DNA of 64,000 nt, taken from assembly GCF_000152625.1 (NCBI RefSeq), contig NZ_CH724156.1, forward strand, positions 2,382,687 through 2,446,686, written 5' to 3'. Under the pieces are notes generated by a model. The model ran no database searches. It was not told the DNA's origin and saw only the letters and a program-made list of their open reading frames with translations. This DNA is from Roseovarius nubinhibens ISM. Lineage in GTDB: Bacteria; Pseudomonadota; Alphaproteobacteria; Rhodobacterales; Rhodobacteraceae. Position 1 is the stretch's first letter. The number at the start of each line of letters is the position of its first letter. Shown here in pieces: positions 34,234 to 46,207 of this stretch. The translations under genes and the position numbers were made by a program.

Positions 34234-35208
34234 ATGAATATCACAGAGCTGAGCGAGCGGATCACGCGCGGCGACCGGCGGGCGCTGTCGCGGGGGATCA
34301 CCCTTGTGGAAAGCAGCCGCGACGACCATCGCGCGCAGGCGGCGGAGCTGCTCGACCTGTTGCGGGGCAGCGGGCGGGAGGCGCTGCGCATCGGGCTCTC
34401 GGGCACGCCGGGGGTGGGCAAATCCACCTTCATCGAAGGCTTTGGCATGTATCTGCTGGACCAAGGCAAGAGCGTCGCGGTTCTGGCGGTTGACCCGTCG
34501 AGCGCGCGCTCGGGCGGCTCGATCCTTGGTGACAAGACCCGGATGGAGCGGCTGTCGCGGGCCAAGGGCGCCTTTATCCGGCCTTCGCCGAGCCAGAGTC
34601 AGCTTGGCGGTGTGGCGCGGCGGTCGCGGGAGGCGGTGGCGCTCTGCGAGGCGGCGGGGTTCGATGTGGTGCTGATCGAAACGGTGGGCGTCGGCCAGTC
34701 CGAGACCATGGTGGCCGAGATGGCCGATCTGTTCTTGCTGCTGCTGGCCCCGGCGGGGGGCGATGAATTGCAAGGCGTCAAGCGCGGCATCATGGAGATT
34801 GCCGATCTGATCCTCGTCAACAAGGCCGATGGCGATCTGAAATCCACCGCGATGCGGACCTGTGCGGATTACGCGGGGGCGCTGCGCCTGTTGCGCAAAC
34901 GGGCGCAGGACCCGGAGGGGTTTCCCAAGGCGATGACGGTCTCGGCGCTGGAACTGGCGGGGTTTTCAGAGGCTTGGGGCGAGATGTGTGCGCTCACCCA
35001 GTGGCGGCGTGAGACCGGGCATTTCGCGGCGCGGCGGGCCGAGCAGGCGCGCTATTGGTTCGGGGAAGAGGTGCGGCATGCGCTCTTGGCGCAGTTGCAG
35101 AACGGGCCGGCGCGGCAGGATATGGCCGAGCTCGCCGAGGCGGTGGCCGCGGGCGACATGGCGGTGAGCGCCGCCGCCCGCGAGATGCTGAGCCGCTTGG
35201 GCCGTTAG
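34234..35208 (+). CDS. meaB: Methylmalonyl-CoA mutase-associated GTPase MeaB
   Basis: A 324-residue G3E GTPase that protects and reactivates adenosylcobalamin-dependent methylmalonyl-CoA mutase. Walker A is GLSGTPGVGKST (about 53-64), followed by LAVDPSSARSGGSILGDKTR, the switch region ETVGVGQSE and NKADGD. It was formerly misnamed ArgK. The frame is open far upstream (antisense to hrpB), but MNITELSERI is the conserved start. Together with mce at 5968 it indicates methylmalonyl-CoA metabolism, although the mutase itself is not in the window. Confidence 0.94.
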   Translation: MNITELSERITRGDRRALSRGITLVESSRDDHRAQAAELLDLLRGSGREALRIGLSGTPGVGKSTFIEGFGMYLLDQGKSVAVLAVDPSSARSGGSILGDKTRMERLSRAKGAFIRPSPSQSQLGGVARRSREAVALCEAAGFDVVLIETVGVGQSETMVAEMADLFLLLLAPAGGDELQGVKRGIMEIADLILVNKADGDLKSTAMRTCADYAGALRLLRKRAQDPEGFPKAMTVSALELAGFSEAWGEMCALTQWRRETGHFAARRAEQARYWFGEEVRHALLAQLQNGPARQDMAELAEAVAAGDMAVSAAAREMLSRLGR

Positions 35209-35594
35209 GGCGTTTTGCCGAGATCGGCGAGGATCGGGCAATCGGGCCGGTGGTCGCCGGCGCAGGCCTCGACCAGATCGGCGAGCGTGGCGCGCATCTG
35301 CCGGAGCTCGGCGATTTTCTCGTCGATCCGGGCGAGGTGGTCGCTGGCCAGCGCCTTGACCTCGGCGCTTTCGCGGTTGCGATCCTCGTAGAGCGTCATC
35401 AGCAGGCGGCAATCCTCGATGGAAAAGCCAAGCGCCCGGGCACGGCCGAGAAAGGCCAGCTTGTGCATGTCCTGTTCGCTATAGTCGCGGTAGCCATTGG
35501 GGCGGCGCGCGGGCGTCACGAGGCCGATGTCCTCGTAATAGCGGATCGTCTTGGCGGGCAGCCGGGCGCGGTCGGCGACATCTCCGATATTCAT
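35205..35594 (-). CDS. cueR: Cu(I)-responsive MerR-family regulator CueR
   Basis: A 129-residue MerR-type activator. The N-terminal helix-turn-helix [20 protein letters not shown] is followed by a dimerisation helix and a metal-binding loop with two cysteines (CAGDHRPDC near residues 111-119), the CueR spacing. It lies at the end of the copA operon, overlapping copA by 4 bp, so it is made together with the pump it controls. Its last 4 bp overlap convergent meaB. Confidence 0.92.
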   Translation of the reverse strand: MNIGDVADRARLPAKTIRYYEDIGLVTPARRPNGYRDYSEQDMHKLAFLGRARALGFSIEDCRLLMTLYEDRNRESAEVKALASDHLARIDEKIAELRQMRATLADLVEACAGDHRPDCPILADLGKTP

Positions 35595-38149
35595 GCGGTG
35601 ACCTCCTGTCTGGCGCGGGCCTGCCCGGCGGGGGTGGTGCCGCCGGGGGTTTCCGAGAGCGCGGCGCTGAGCCCGCGCAGGCGCAGCGCATTGCTGAGCA
35701 CGAAGACCGAGCTCAGCGCCATGGCCCCGGCCGCCAGCATCGGCGACAGCAGGAGGCCAAAGGCCGGGTAGAGCACGCCCGCCGCCACCGGGATCAGCGC
35801 CACGTTATAGCCAAAGGCCCAAACGAGGTTCTGCCTTATGTTGCGCAGCGTGGCGCCCGAGACATGCAGCGCGTTGACCACGCCGCGCAGATCGCCGGAC
35901 ATCAGCACCACATCGGCGCTTTCAATCGCCACATCGGTGCCGGTGCCGATGGCAATGCCGACATCGGCATGGGCGAGGGCGGGCGCGTCATTGATGCCGT
36001 CGCCGACAAAGGCGAGCTTTTCGCCATGGGTGCGCAGATGGTCGAGCGCCGCCACCTTGCCGTCGGGCAGCACATCGGCGACCACCGTGTCGATGCCGGC
36101 CTCGCGGGCGATGGCGCGGGCGGTGGCCTCTTTGTCGCCGGTGATCATCGCGACCCGCAGGCCCCGGTCATGCAGCGCGGCGATGGCGGCGCGGCTGGCC
36201 GGTTTGATCGGGTCCGAGACGCCGATCACGGCGGCGGCCTCTCCGTCGAGCGCCACGTAGAAGGCGGTGCGCCCGCGCTCGGCCATGGCCTCGGCCACCG
36301 GGTCAAGATGGGAGCTGTCGACGCCCTCGCGGGCGAGCAGCCGGGCGGCACCAACCAGCACCTCTTTGCCCGCCACCATGGCCGTGACGCCATGGCCTGC
36401 GATGGCCTCGAAATCGCTGGCCTCGAGCGTTGCCACGCCTTCCGCGCGAGCGGCGCGCAGGATGGCTTCGGCGATGGGGTGTTCCGAGCGGGCCTCGACC
36501 GCGGCGACGGCGGCGAGAAGATCGGCGCGGGTCACGCCCTCGGCCAGATGCAGATCGGTGAGCTCCGGGCGGCCTTCGGTGATGGTGCCGGTCTTGTCAA
36601 AGGCCACGATGTCGATCTCGGAGAGCTGTTGCAGCGCGTCGCCCTTGCGAAAGAGCACGCCGAGCCCGGCGGCGCGGCCGGTGCCGACCATGATCGAGGT
36701 CGGCGTGGCGAGCCCCATGGCACAGGGGCAGGCGATGATCAGCACCGAGACCGCCGCCACCAGCGCGTGCGAGAGCGCCGGGCTCGGCCCGAAGGCGAGC
36801 CATGCGGCGAGCGTGGCCAGCGCCACGGCGATCACCGCGGGCACGAACCAGAGGGTGATCCGGTCCACCAGACCCTGGATCGGCAGGCGGGCGCCTTGCG
36901 CCTCTTCGACCATGCGGATGATCTGGGCCAGGGTGGTGTCCGCGCCGACGCGGGTGGCGCGGAACTCGAAGCTGCCGGTGCCGTTGACGGTGCCGCCGGT
37001 GACCGCATCGCCGGGGGTTTTCGCCACGGGCAGCGGCTCGCCGGTGATCATGCTCTCGTCGATATTGGCGCGGCCTTCGGTCAGCTCGCCATCGACGGGG
37101 ATGCGTTCGCCGGGGCGCACCACGAGGATGTCACCGGGCTGCAGATCGTCGACGGCGCGGGTGGTGATCTCGCCATCGACGCGGACGCGGGCCTCTTTGA
37201 CCTGCAGGCCGAGAAGTTTCTCGATGGCGGCCCCGGTGCGGCCGCGGGCGCGGGCCTCCATCCAGCGGCCCAGCAGGATGAGCACGACGATCACCGCCGC
37301 CGCCTCGAAATAGACGGCGCGGGCGGAGGCGGGCAGCAGCGCGGGCGCAAAGAGCGCCACCAGCGAATAGAGATAGGCGGCCCCGGTGCCGAGCGCCACG
37401 AGGCTGTTCATGTCGGGCGCGCCGCGAAAGAGCGCGGGAAAGCCCTTGGTGTAGAAGCTGCGGCCGGGGATGAAGAGCACGAGGCTGGTGAGGAGGAACT
37501 GAAGGATCCAGCTCGTCTCATGGCCGATGCTCTGGCCGATCAGCGCGTGCATGCCGGGGATCACATGGCTGCCCATTTCCAGCACGAAGACCGGCAGGGC
37601 GAGGGCGGCGGCAAACCAGGTGCGGCGGGCGAGATGGCGGGCCTCTTCGGCCTTGCGCGCGCTTTGCGTCGGGCGGGGCGTTGTGGCGTTATCGGTGCCG
37701 CCACCATCCGGGCCGCCATCTGGGCCACCGGAGCGCAATGTCGCCGGGTAGCCCGCGTCGCGGGCGGCTTTGAGCACGGCTTGCACGTCGCCCGCGCCCT
37801 CGGCGAGGGTGACCGAGGCGCTTTCAGCGGCAAGGTTCACATGGGCGTCGATCACGCCGGGGGCGGCGGCCAGCGCCTTTTGCACCCGGCCGACGCAGGA
37901 GGCGCAGGACATGCCGGCGATGTCGAGCCGCAGCTCTTGGGTGCGGGCCGGGTAGCCTGCCGCCTCAAGCGCCGCGATGGCGGCGGCGAGGCCGGTGGCG
38001 TCGGTTGTGATGCGGGCGCTTTCATTGGCGAGGTTCACATGGGCCTCGGAGACGCCGGGGGCGGATTTGAGCGCCGCCTCGGCCCGTCCCACGCAGGAGG
38101 CACAGGAGAGGTTTGAGAGCGAAAGCTGATATGTCTGGGCCGTGGTCAT
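35591..38149 (-). CDS. copA: Copper-translocating P-type ATPase CopA
   Basis: An 852-residue P1B-type Cu(I) exporter. Two N-terminal heavy-metal domains each carry CASC (near residues 16 and 82). The transport motif CPC lies in [12 protein letters not shown], the phosphorylated Asp is in DKTGTITEG, and HP, GDGIND and the metal-site membrane helices are present. A glycine/aspartate-rich linker follows the second domain. The promoter upstream has a classic CueR site. AGGA precedes the ATG at 38149. Confidence 0.96.
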   Translation of the reverse strand: MTTAQTYQLSLSNLSCASCVGRAEAALKSAPGVSEAHVNLANESARITTDATGLAAAIAALEAAGYPARTQELRLDIAGMSCASCVGRVQKALAAAPGVIDAHVNLAAESASVTLAEGAGDVQAVLKAARDAGYPATLRSGGPDGGPDGGGTDNATTPRPTQSARKAEEARHLARRTWFAAALALPVFVLEMGSHVIPGMHALIGQSIGHETSWILQFLLTSLVLFIPGRSFYTKGFPALFRGAPDMNSLVALGTGAAYLYSLVALFAPALLPASARAVYFEAAAVIVVLILLGRWMEARARGRTGAAIEKLLGLQVKEARVRVDGEITTRAVDDLQPGDILVVRPGERIPVDGELTEGRANIDESMITGEPLPVAKTPGDAVTGGTVNGTGSFEFRATRVGADTTLAQIIRMVEEAQGARLPIQGLVDRITLWFVPAVIAVALATLAAWLAFGPSPALSHALVAAVSVLIIACPCAMGLATPTSIMVGTGRAAGLGVLFRKGDALQQLSEIDIVAFDKTGTITEGRPELTDLHLAEGVTRADLLAAVAAVEARSEHPIAEAILRAARAEGVATLEASDFEAIAGHGVTAMVAGKEVLVGAARLLAREGVDSSHLDPVAEAMAERGRTAFYVALDGEAAAVIGVSDPIKPASRAAIAALHDRGLRVAMITGDKEATARAIAREAGIDTVVADVLPDGKVAALDHLRTHGEKLAFVGDGINDAPALAHADVGIAIGTGTDVAIESADVVLMSGDLRGVVNALHVSGATLRNIRQNLVWAFGYNVALIPVAAGVLYPAFGLLLSPMLAAGAMALSSVFVLSNALRLRGLSAALSETPGGTTPAGQARARQEVTA

Positions 38150-38201
38150 GGCTGATGTCCTATGAGTCGCTGGGCCCCGATATGGGGGCCGATCGACATC
38201 T

Positions 38202-38232
38202 CATATAAGGCTTCCAGTCACTGGAGGGTCAA
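38202..38232 (-). promoter_or_regulatory. CueR-type copper-responsive promoter of copA
   Basis: On the minus strand TTGACC (38227-38232) and TATATG (38202-38207) are separated by 19 bp, the over-long spacer of MerR-family promoters. The spacer contains the dyad CTCCAGT/ACTGGAAG (38211-38226). This is almost the textbook CueR operator, 45 bp upstream of the expected copA leader. Confidence 0.88.
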
Positions 38233-38298
38233 GAGGTATTTTTCGGGCGCTTTTGCCGTGCCCTTTCAGGCCTCTGCGCCCGGGGCCGGCGCGGTGCA

Positions 38299-38326
38299 GG
38301 GGTATTTGCCACCAGAAAGAGCAGGG
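38299..38326 (+). repeat. REP-like half-element, single copy
   Basis: The segment GGGTATTTG, then CCACCAGAAAGAGCAGG matches each arm of the inverted pair at 217-274 (shared core ACCAGAAAGAG preceded by GGGTATTT). It lies in the copA-rnr intergenic region. Confidence 0.5.
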
Positions 38327-38397
38327 GCGCGTGCGATGCGGCGGGCGGGGCGGCGATTGCGGGTGACGCCCATCTGGGGGTGTGCTAGGCCAAGGGC

Positions 38398-40653
38398 ATG
38401 AGCCAGCTGCCCAGTAAGGACGAGATCCTGCAATGGATTTCGGACAACCCGACCGAGACTTCGAAACGTGACATCGCCCGTGCCTTTGGCATCAAGGGTG
38501 CGGCGAGGATCGACCTCAAACGCATCCTCAAGGAGCTTGAGGCCGAGGGTCATCTCGAGAAACGCAAGAAGACCTATCGCGATCCCGACCGTTTGCCGCC
38601 GGTGGCGGTGATGCGGGTCGGCGTGCCCGATGCCGATGGCGATCTTTTCGCGCATCCGATGGAATGGGCGGGCGAGGGCGAGGCGCCCGTGGCGTTGATC
38701 GTGGCCAAGCCGGGCGATCCGGCGCTGGGCGAGGGCGATCAGGTGTTGTTGCGCCTGCAGGAGGTGGCGGATGAGGACCACGCCTATGAAGGGCGGCTCA
38801 TCCGGCGGATCGGGACCAATCCGCGCAAGGTGCTGGGGATTTTTCGCGCCGGGTCCGAGGGCGGACGCATTCACCCGATCGACAAGGGCGATGACAAGGA
38901 ATGGATCGTCGCGGCGGAGGCCGTGGCGGGGGCCAAGGATGGCGAGCTTGTCGAGGCGGAGCAGGCCGGGCCCAAGGGCCGTATGGGCCTGCCGCGGGCG
39001 CGGATCGTGGCGCGGCTCGGGGATCCGAGCGCGCCCAAGGCCGTGTCGCTCATCGCGATCCATCAGCATGGCATTCCCGATGAGTTTCCCGATGAGGTGA
39101 TCGCCGAGGCGGATGCGATGAAACCTGCGGGGCTCGACGGGCGGGAGGATCTGCGTGAGCTGCCCCTGGTCACCATCGACCCGTCGGATGCGCGGGATCA
39201 TGATGACGCCTGTTTCGCCCATGAGGATGACGACCCGAAGAACGCTGGCGGGCATGTGATCTGGGTCGCGATTGCCGATGTGGCGCATTATGTGACGCCG
39301 GGCTCGGCGCTCGACCGGGAGGCGAAAAAGCGCGGCAATTCCAGCTATTTCCCCGATCGCGTCGTGCCGATGCTGCCGGATCGGCTGTCGGGCGATCTTT
39401 GTTCGCTGCATGAGGGCGTGCCGCGCGCCTGTCTGGCGGTGCGGATGCAGATCGATGCCCATGGTCAGAAGATCGGCCATCGCTTTGTGCGGGGGCTCAT
39501 GAAGTCGCCCGCCTCGCTGCATTACCAAGAGGTGCAGGCGGCGATGGATGGCGCGCCGAATGAGAAAGTCGCGCCCCTGATGGAGGAGGTGATCCGGCCG
39601 CTCTATGCCGCCTATGACGCGCTCTGCGATGCGCGGGCGGCGCGCCAGCCTCTCGATCTCGACCTGCCGGAGCGCAAGGTGGTGCTCAGCGAGGAGGGCG
39701 AGGTTCTGTCGGTGAATTTCACCGAGCGGCTCGATGCGCATCGGTTGATCGAAGAATTCATGATCCTCGCCAATGTGGCGGCGGCGGAAACCTTGCTGGC
39801 GAAGAAATCGCCGCTGCTGTTGCGGGTGCATGAAGAACCCGCGCCTGAAAAGCTCGATGCGCTGCGCGACGTGGCGGAGACGGCGGGGCTCAGCCTGGCC
39901 AAGGGGCAGGGGCTCAAGACCATGCATCTCAACCGTCTTTTGAAGGCGGCGGAGGGCACGGATCATGCCGAGCAGATCAACATGGCGACGCTGCGGGCGA
40001 TGACCCAGGCCTATTATTCGCCGGCGAATTTCGGGCATTTCGGCCTGTCTCTCAAATCCTATGCGCATTTCACCTCGCCCATTCGGCGCTATGCCGATCT
40101 CGTGGTGCATCGGGCGCTGATTTCGGTGCATGGCTGGGGCGAGGATGGGCTGTCGCCGCAGGAGGTGGAGCGGCTCGAACAGACGGCGGAGCATATTTCG
40201 CAGACCGAGCGGCGGTCGATGCTGGCTGAACGCGACACCAATGACCGCTATCTCGCGGCCTTTCTCAGCGAGCGGGTCGGCGAGGAATTTTCCGGCAAGA
40301 TCAGTGGTGTGGCGCGGTTTGGCGTCTTTGTCCGGCTGGACGAGACGGGGGCGGACGGGCTCATCCCGATGCGCAGCCTTGGGCGCGAGTATTTCCATTT
40401 TGACGCGGAGAGCGCGACGCTCACCGGGCAGGACAGTGGCCGGGTGATCGGCATGGGGCAGCGGGTGACCGTGAAGCTTGCCGAGGCGGTGCCGGTGACG
40501 GGGGGGATCGCCCTCGAGCTGGTGTCCATCGAGGGCAAGGCGGTCAAGCGCGGCGCCTCGGCACGGCGCGGATCGGCGCCCCGGCGCAAGCAGGGCCAAG
40601 CCAAGCGCAAGGGCGCCAAGATGAAACGCAAGGTCGAGCGGCGGCGGAAGTAA
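38398..40653 (+). CDS. rnr: Ribonuclease R
   Basis: A 751-residue 3'-5' exoribonuclease. An N-terminal winged helix (SKRDIARAFGIKGAARIDLK) is followed by cold-shock domains, the RNB catalytic domain with TIDPSDARDHDDACFA (metal-binding aspartates, about 260-275), an S1 domain (GVARFGVFVRLDETGADGLI, about 640) and a basic Arg/Lys-rich tail. Function is degradation of structured RNA and RNA quality control. It ends 15 bp from the convergent M23 peptidase stop. Confidence 0.96.
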   Translation: MSQLPSKDEILQWISDNPTETSKRDIARAFGIKGAARIDLKRILKELEAEGHLEKRKKTYRDPDRLPPVAVMRVGVPDADGDLFAHPMEWAGEGEAPVALIVAKPGDPALGEGDQVLLRLQEVADEDHAYEGRLIRRIGTNPRKVLGIFRAGSEGGRIHPIDKGDDKEWIVAAEAVAGAKDGELVEAEQAGPKGRMGLPRARIVARLGDPSAPKAVSLIAIHQHGIPDEFPDEVIAEADAMKPAGLDGREDLRELPLVTIDPSDARDHDDACFAHEDDDPKNAGGHVIWVAIADVAHYVTPGSALDREAKKRGNSSYFPDRVVPMLPDRLSGDLCSLHEGVPRACLAVRMQIDAHGQKIGHRFVRGLMKSPASLHYQEVQAAMDGAPNEKVAPLMEEVIRPLYAAYDALCDARAARQPLDLDLPERKVVLSEEGEVLSVNFTERLDAHRLIEEFMILANVAAAETLLAKKSPLLLRVHEEPAPEKLDALRDVAETAGLSLAKGQGLKTMHLNRLLKAAEGTDHAEQINMATLRAMTQAYYSPANFGHFGLSLKSYAHFTSPIRRYADLVVHRALISVHGWGEDGLSPQEVERLEQTAEHISQTERRSMLAERDTNDRYLAAFLSERVGEEFSGKISGVARFGVFVRLDETGADGLIPMRSLGREYFHFDAESATLTGQDSGRVIGMGQRVTVKLAEAVPVTGGIALELVSIEGKAVKRGASARRGSAPRRKQGQAKRKGAKMKRKVERRRK

Positions 40654-40668
40654 CCCGTCAGGGCGCAA

Positions 40669-41657
40669 TCAGGGCAGGGTAAACCTTGTGTCGCGCTGGC
40701 TGATCATCTGGTCGCCGCGCCATAGGGTTGCGCGGCCGAGGTAGGCGCCGGGCGGCCAGCGGTCGGTCTTGCGTTTCTTGCCAGCGGCGCGAAAGAGCCG
40801 GGCCTGCGATGTTTTGAGCAGGGCGCGGTGGCGGATGATCTGGCCTTGGGGGCCGGTGATCTCAAGCTCGATCACATCGCCTTGGCGTCCGCCATGGGCA
40901 AAGGCCCAGAGCACCAGCGCCGGGGCCTCGGCGGTGACCTCACGTGGGGCGGTGCCGGCGCGGATCGCGTCATACTCTGGCACGAGGGGCGCAAAGCCCA
41001 GATCCATCACCCCGCCGGTCGTGGCGCTGATGTCGGGGGCCCAGAGGGTGGCCTCGGGCGGCGTGTCGCAGCCCGTGACGCCGTCGGGCGCGAAAGGGTC
41101 GACGACGCGCCCCTCATGGCGCAGGGTGAGGTGGAGATGGGGAAACTCGGTCCGCCCCGAGAGGCCGATGCGACCCAGTGGCGTGCCGGTGGTGACCATA
41201 TCGCCGGGGGCGAGCGTGATCGAGCCCTCTGCCATATGGCAATATTGGCTCGTCCAGCCGCCCTCATGTTCAAGGATCAGCCCATTGCCGCAATCGCGCC
41301 CGCCGAGCGCCTCCGGCGCGTCGCGGTCGTAGGTTGCGTCTTTCATGTCACTGCGGGCGGCGGTGACGCGGCCCGGCGCGATGGCCAGAACGCCCACGTG
41401 GCGCGCGAGATCGGCCTCGGTGGCGAGGGCGAAATCGGTGCCTTTGTGGCCGTCATAGGTCTGATCGCCGCAGGTGAGTTCGCGCGTGCCGGGACCGGGG
41501 TCGTGATCGACATATTGTTGGAGGAAACAATCCTGCCCGAGTGTGCAATCGACCGGCAGGGCAAAGCGCGGCAGCGGGTCGGCCTGTGCGGCGCTGGCCC
41601 ATGAAAAGGCCGCCGCGATGAGACACGCGGCGGCCCTTGGTGGGGTGAGGCCCAGGG

Positions 41658-41661
<4 letters not shown>
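40669..41661 (-). CDS. M23 family metallopeptidase, secreted
   Basis: A 330-residue protein with a signal peptide (residues 1-28, cleavage after SWASAAQA). The LytM/M23 domain has the zinc motif HKGTDFA near residue 72 and HLHLTL near 173. A C-terminal domain of about 110 residues is not recognised. It should cut peptidoglycan cross-links or interact with amidases in the periplasm. Its start overlaps the clpA stop by 4 bp, an unusual pairing of a periplasmic hydrolase with a cytoplasmic protease subunit. Confidence 0.88.
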
Positions 41662-43994
<2,333 letters not shown>

Positions 43995-44059
43995 TGTTGT
44001 GCTCCTTCTTATTTGGTCCCGGACACGGCATGTCCTTTGACCTTGGCCTCATACCCTTA

Positions 44060-44089
44060 AAGTTTGGTCGATATCCCCGTAGCTTCAAG
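44060..44089 (-). promoter_or_regulatory. Putative heat-shock-like promoter of clpA
   Basis: CTTGAAG on the minus strand (44083-44089) matches the RpoH -35 box. A fair -10 region follows about 13-17 bp downstream, placing the transcript start roughly 60 bp before the GTG. The -10 match is not strong enough to tell RpoH from the housekeeping sigma. Confidence 0.35.
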
Positions 44090-44151
44090 GTTTTTCTGTC
44101 ACAAAATGCTCACTTTTCCTGACAATGCTGCACTTATGCGTGTGGCGCGGG

Positions 44152-44919
44152 TCAGAAACGGTCTTTGCGGTGTCGGATTTCGGCGAAAACCTCGGCATCG
44201 GACGCATCGCCCATGTCGAGGGCGGATTTGAGCGCCGGGTCGGAAGCCCGCAAAAACGGATTGGTGGCCAGTTCGTCGGATAGGGTGGAAGGGACGGTCG
44301 GTTGGTTGGCAGAGCGCGCGGTGGCGATCCGCTCGGCTCTTGATATAAGCGCGGAATTCGCCGGGTCAATGGACAAGGCAAAGCGCGCGTTGGCGGCGGT
44401 ATATTCATGGCCCGAGCAGATCGTCGTCTCGGGCGGCAGGGCGGCCAGTTTCGACAGGCTCTGCCACATCTGATCCATCGTGCCCTCGAACACCCGGCCA
44501 CAGCCGAGCGCCATCAGGCTATCGGCGGTGAAGGCCACGGCGCTTTGCGGAAAATGCAGGGCGATATGGCCGATCGTGTGGCCTGAGACGTCGAACACAT
44601 GGCCGGTCTCGCCACCGATGTCGACCGTGCCGCCATCGCGCAATGCGATGTCGAGCGGCGGCAGGCGGTGGGCATCGGCGGCATTGCCAGCGACCTTGGC
44701 TTGATGTTCAGCCAGCAGTTCGGGCAGGCCCTGCACATGGTCGTCATGGTGATGGGTGAGGATCACGAGGCTGGCCTGCCAGCCCCGTTCGGCCAGTACC
44801 GCCGTGATCGGCGCGGCCTCGGGCACGTCGACCACGGCGGTGGCTCCGGTGCCCGGATCATGGGCGAGATAGGCATAATTGTCGCTCAGACATGGGACGG
44901 TAACGATTTCCAGCGCCAT
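44152..44919 (-). CDS. gloB: Hydroxyacylglutathione hydrolase (glyoxalase II)
   Basis: A 255-residue metallo-beta-lactamase-fold hydrolase that releases lactate from S-lactoylglutathione. The metal site THHHDDH lies near residues 55-61 and the C-terminal GHEYTAANARFA near 170 is specific to glyoxalase II. GAGGGGG precedes the ATG at 44919. It is divergent from a methyltransferase gene with only a 62-bp gap. Confidence 0.94.
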   Translation of the reverse strand: MALEIVTVPCLSDNYAYLAHDPGTGATAVVDVPEAAPITAVLAERGWQASLVILTHHHDDHVQGLPELLAEHQAKVAGNAADAHRLPPLDIALRDGGTVDIGGETGHVFDVSGHTIGHIALHFPQSAVAFTADSLMALGCGRVFEGTMDQMWQSLSKLAALPPETTICSGHEYTAANARFALSIDPANSALISRAERIATARSANQPTVPSTLSDELATNPFLRASDPALKSALDMGDASDAEVFAEIRHRKDRF

Positions 44920-44981
44920 GATATTTCCCCCTCGATGCAATGCTGCTAGGGTCATGGTGACTGATCCGGGGCAGGGCTGCA

Positions 44982-45722
44982 ATGCATCTAGACGTGCAGG
45001 ATCTGAGGAATTTCTATTACCGCAGCGCGCTGGGCCGCGCGGCGCAGAAAACCTTGCGCCAAGAGCTGTTGAAATTCTGGCCCGAAGCCAAGGGGCAGAC
45101 GGTGGCGGGCTTTGGCTTTGCGGTGCCCTTCCTGCGCCCTTATCTGAGCGAGGCGCGGCGGGTGGTGGGGCTGATGCCGGCGCAGCAGGGGGTGATTGCC
45201 TGGCCGCAGGGGATGCCGAATGTCAGCGTTTTATGCGAAGAGACCTCCTGGCCCTTGGAAACTGGGCGGATCGACAAGCTCTTGCTGGTGCATGCGCTGG
45301 AGGTGAGCGAGCGGCCCGGCGACCTTTTGGAGGAATGCTGGCGGGCGCTGGGGCCGGGGGGATCGGCGATTTTCGTGCTGCCGAACCGGGCCGGGCTGTG
45401 GTCGCGGAGCGACCGCACGCCCTTTGGCTATGGCCGTCCCTATTCGCAAGGACAGCTCGAAACCTTGTTGAAAACCAAGGGCTTCCTGCCTGAGCGCCAT
45501 GTCACGACCCTCTATCAGCCGCCGAGCGAGCGGCGGTTCTGGCGCAAGACCGCCGGGATGTGGGAGCGGCTTGGCGGCAAGATCGAGATCATCGGCGCGG
45601 GCGGGGTTCTCATGGTGGAGGCCAGCAAACGGGTGCAGGGCCAGACCGGGACCGGGGTCAAGGACGCGGTGCGCAACCCGCTCGAAGTGCTGCAACCGAA
45701 GCCCAAGGTAAAGCCGATCTGA
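44982..45722 (+). CDS. Class I SAM-dependent methyltransferase-like protein
   Basis: A 246-residue protein next to gloB. The SAM-binding glycine loop is degenerate ([15 protein letters not shown] near residues 41-55), but [20 protein letters not shown] and [15 protein letters not shown] (about 100-135) fit the methyltransf_11 fold. Pairing with gloB is common in related genomes. Substrate unknown. Copy C of the 11-bp repeat lies 17 bp after its stop. Confidence 0.8.
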   Translation: MHLDVQDLRNFYYRSALGRAAQKTLRQELLKFWPEAKGQTVAGFGFAVPFLRPYLSEARRVVGLMPAQQGVIAWPQGMPNVSVLCEETSWPLETGRIDKLLLVHALEVSERPGDLLEECWRALGPGGSAIFVLPNRAGLWSRSDRTPFGYGRPYSQGQLETLLKTKGFLPERHVTTLYQPPSERRFWRKTAGMWERLGGKIEIIGAGGVLMVEASKRVQGQTGTGVKDAVRNPLEVLQPKPKVKPI

Positions 45723-45739
45723 GCCGCAAAATGGCCTGT

Positions 45740-45781
45740 CGGTATTCCGTCGGTAGAACGACAGTATCGCGACTGTGGCGG
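45740..45781 (+). repeat. 11-bp-period intergenic repeat, copy C
   Basis: Units CGGTATTCCGT (45740), CGGTAGAACGA (45751) and CAGTATCGCGA (45762) are followed by CTGTGGCGG. In this copy a short ORF (45731-45844) reads through it as RYSVGRTTVSRLWRK. Confidence 0.75.
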
Positions 45782-45908
45782 AAATTGGCCATTGAGCGGG
45801 GGCTGCGACCGGGGATCACGCCCGAGGATTATTTCCCGCGCTGACACAAATTCCATCTGGATTTCCAACGCGATCTTTGCCAATTTCATTTGCATACGAA
45901 GTACTTGA

Positions 45909-45965
45909 GGGCCTGTGTGCGAGAGCGCGGGCCCCGTGCAGCCCCGGCTTTGCTCGCACAGGCCC
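45909..45965 (+). other. Strong intergenic hairpin, possible small RNA or terminator
   Basis: GGGCCTGTGTGCGAG (45909-45923) pairs with CTCGCACAGGCCC (45953-45965), leaving a 2-nt bulge and a GC-rich loop of 29 nt. A plausible -35 TTGCCA lies about 35 bp upstream. No clean U-tract follows. It lies between the methyltransferase gene and the small ORF at 46025. Confidence 0.35.
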
Positions 45966-46024
45966 GGTTGCCTTTTGCCAGCCAGTGACCCCGGACAACA
46001 ACCCAGCCCATCGGCAAGGTGGCC

Positions 46025-46171
46025 ATGACGCTTATGAAACGACTCTGTCTCACGCTTTATGTCCTGCTGCTGCGGCAGTGCGGGCTGCGGGCATTGCGGC
46101 GGGGCGATTATGGCCGGGCCCGGCAATTGACCGACCGGATTCGGCGGCTTGAGGGCAAAAAGCAGCGCTGA
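46025..46171 (+). CDS. Small basic hypothetical protein
   Basis: A 48-residue ORF starting MTLMKRLCLTLYVLLLRQCG: a short hydrophobic N-terminus followed by an arginine-rich helix (RGDYGRARQLTDRIRRLEG). AAGGTGG precedes the ATG. It resembles small DUF1127-type proteins in layout but I cannot confirm the family. It ends 36 bp before the stop of the convergent Hint gene. Confidence 0.4.
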   Translation: MTLMKRLCLTLYVLLLRQCGLRALRRGDYGRARQLTDRIRRLEGKKQR

Positions 46172-46207
46172 GGTGAGGGCGCGGAGGCCCAGCAGAGACC
46201 CGACAGA

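Noticed and set aside
35864-38116. 750-codon plus-strand open frame opposite copA
   Set aside because: Antisense shadow of a well-defined P-type ATPase; glycine/histidine/aspartate-rich translation without a domain.
45731-45844. 37-codon ORF reading through repeat copy C with a helix-turn-helix-like RYSVGRTTVSRLWRK
   Set aside because: The frame is interrupted in copy A and diverges right after the repeat in copy B, so the resemblance is probably a by-product of the repeat.
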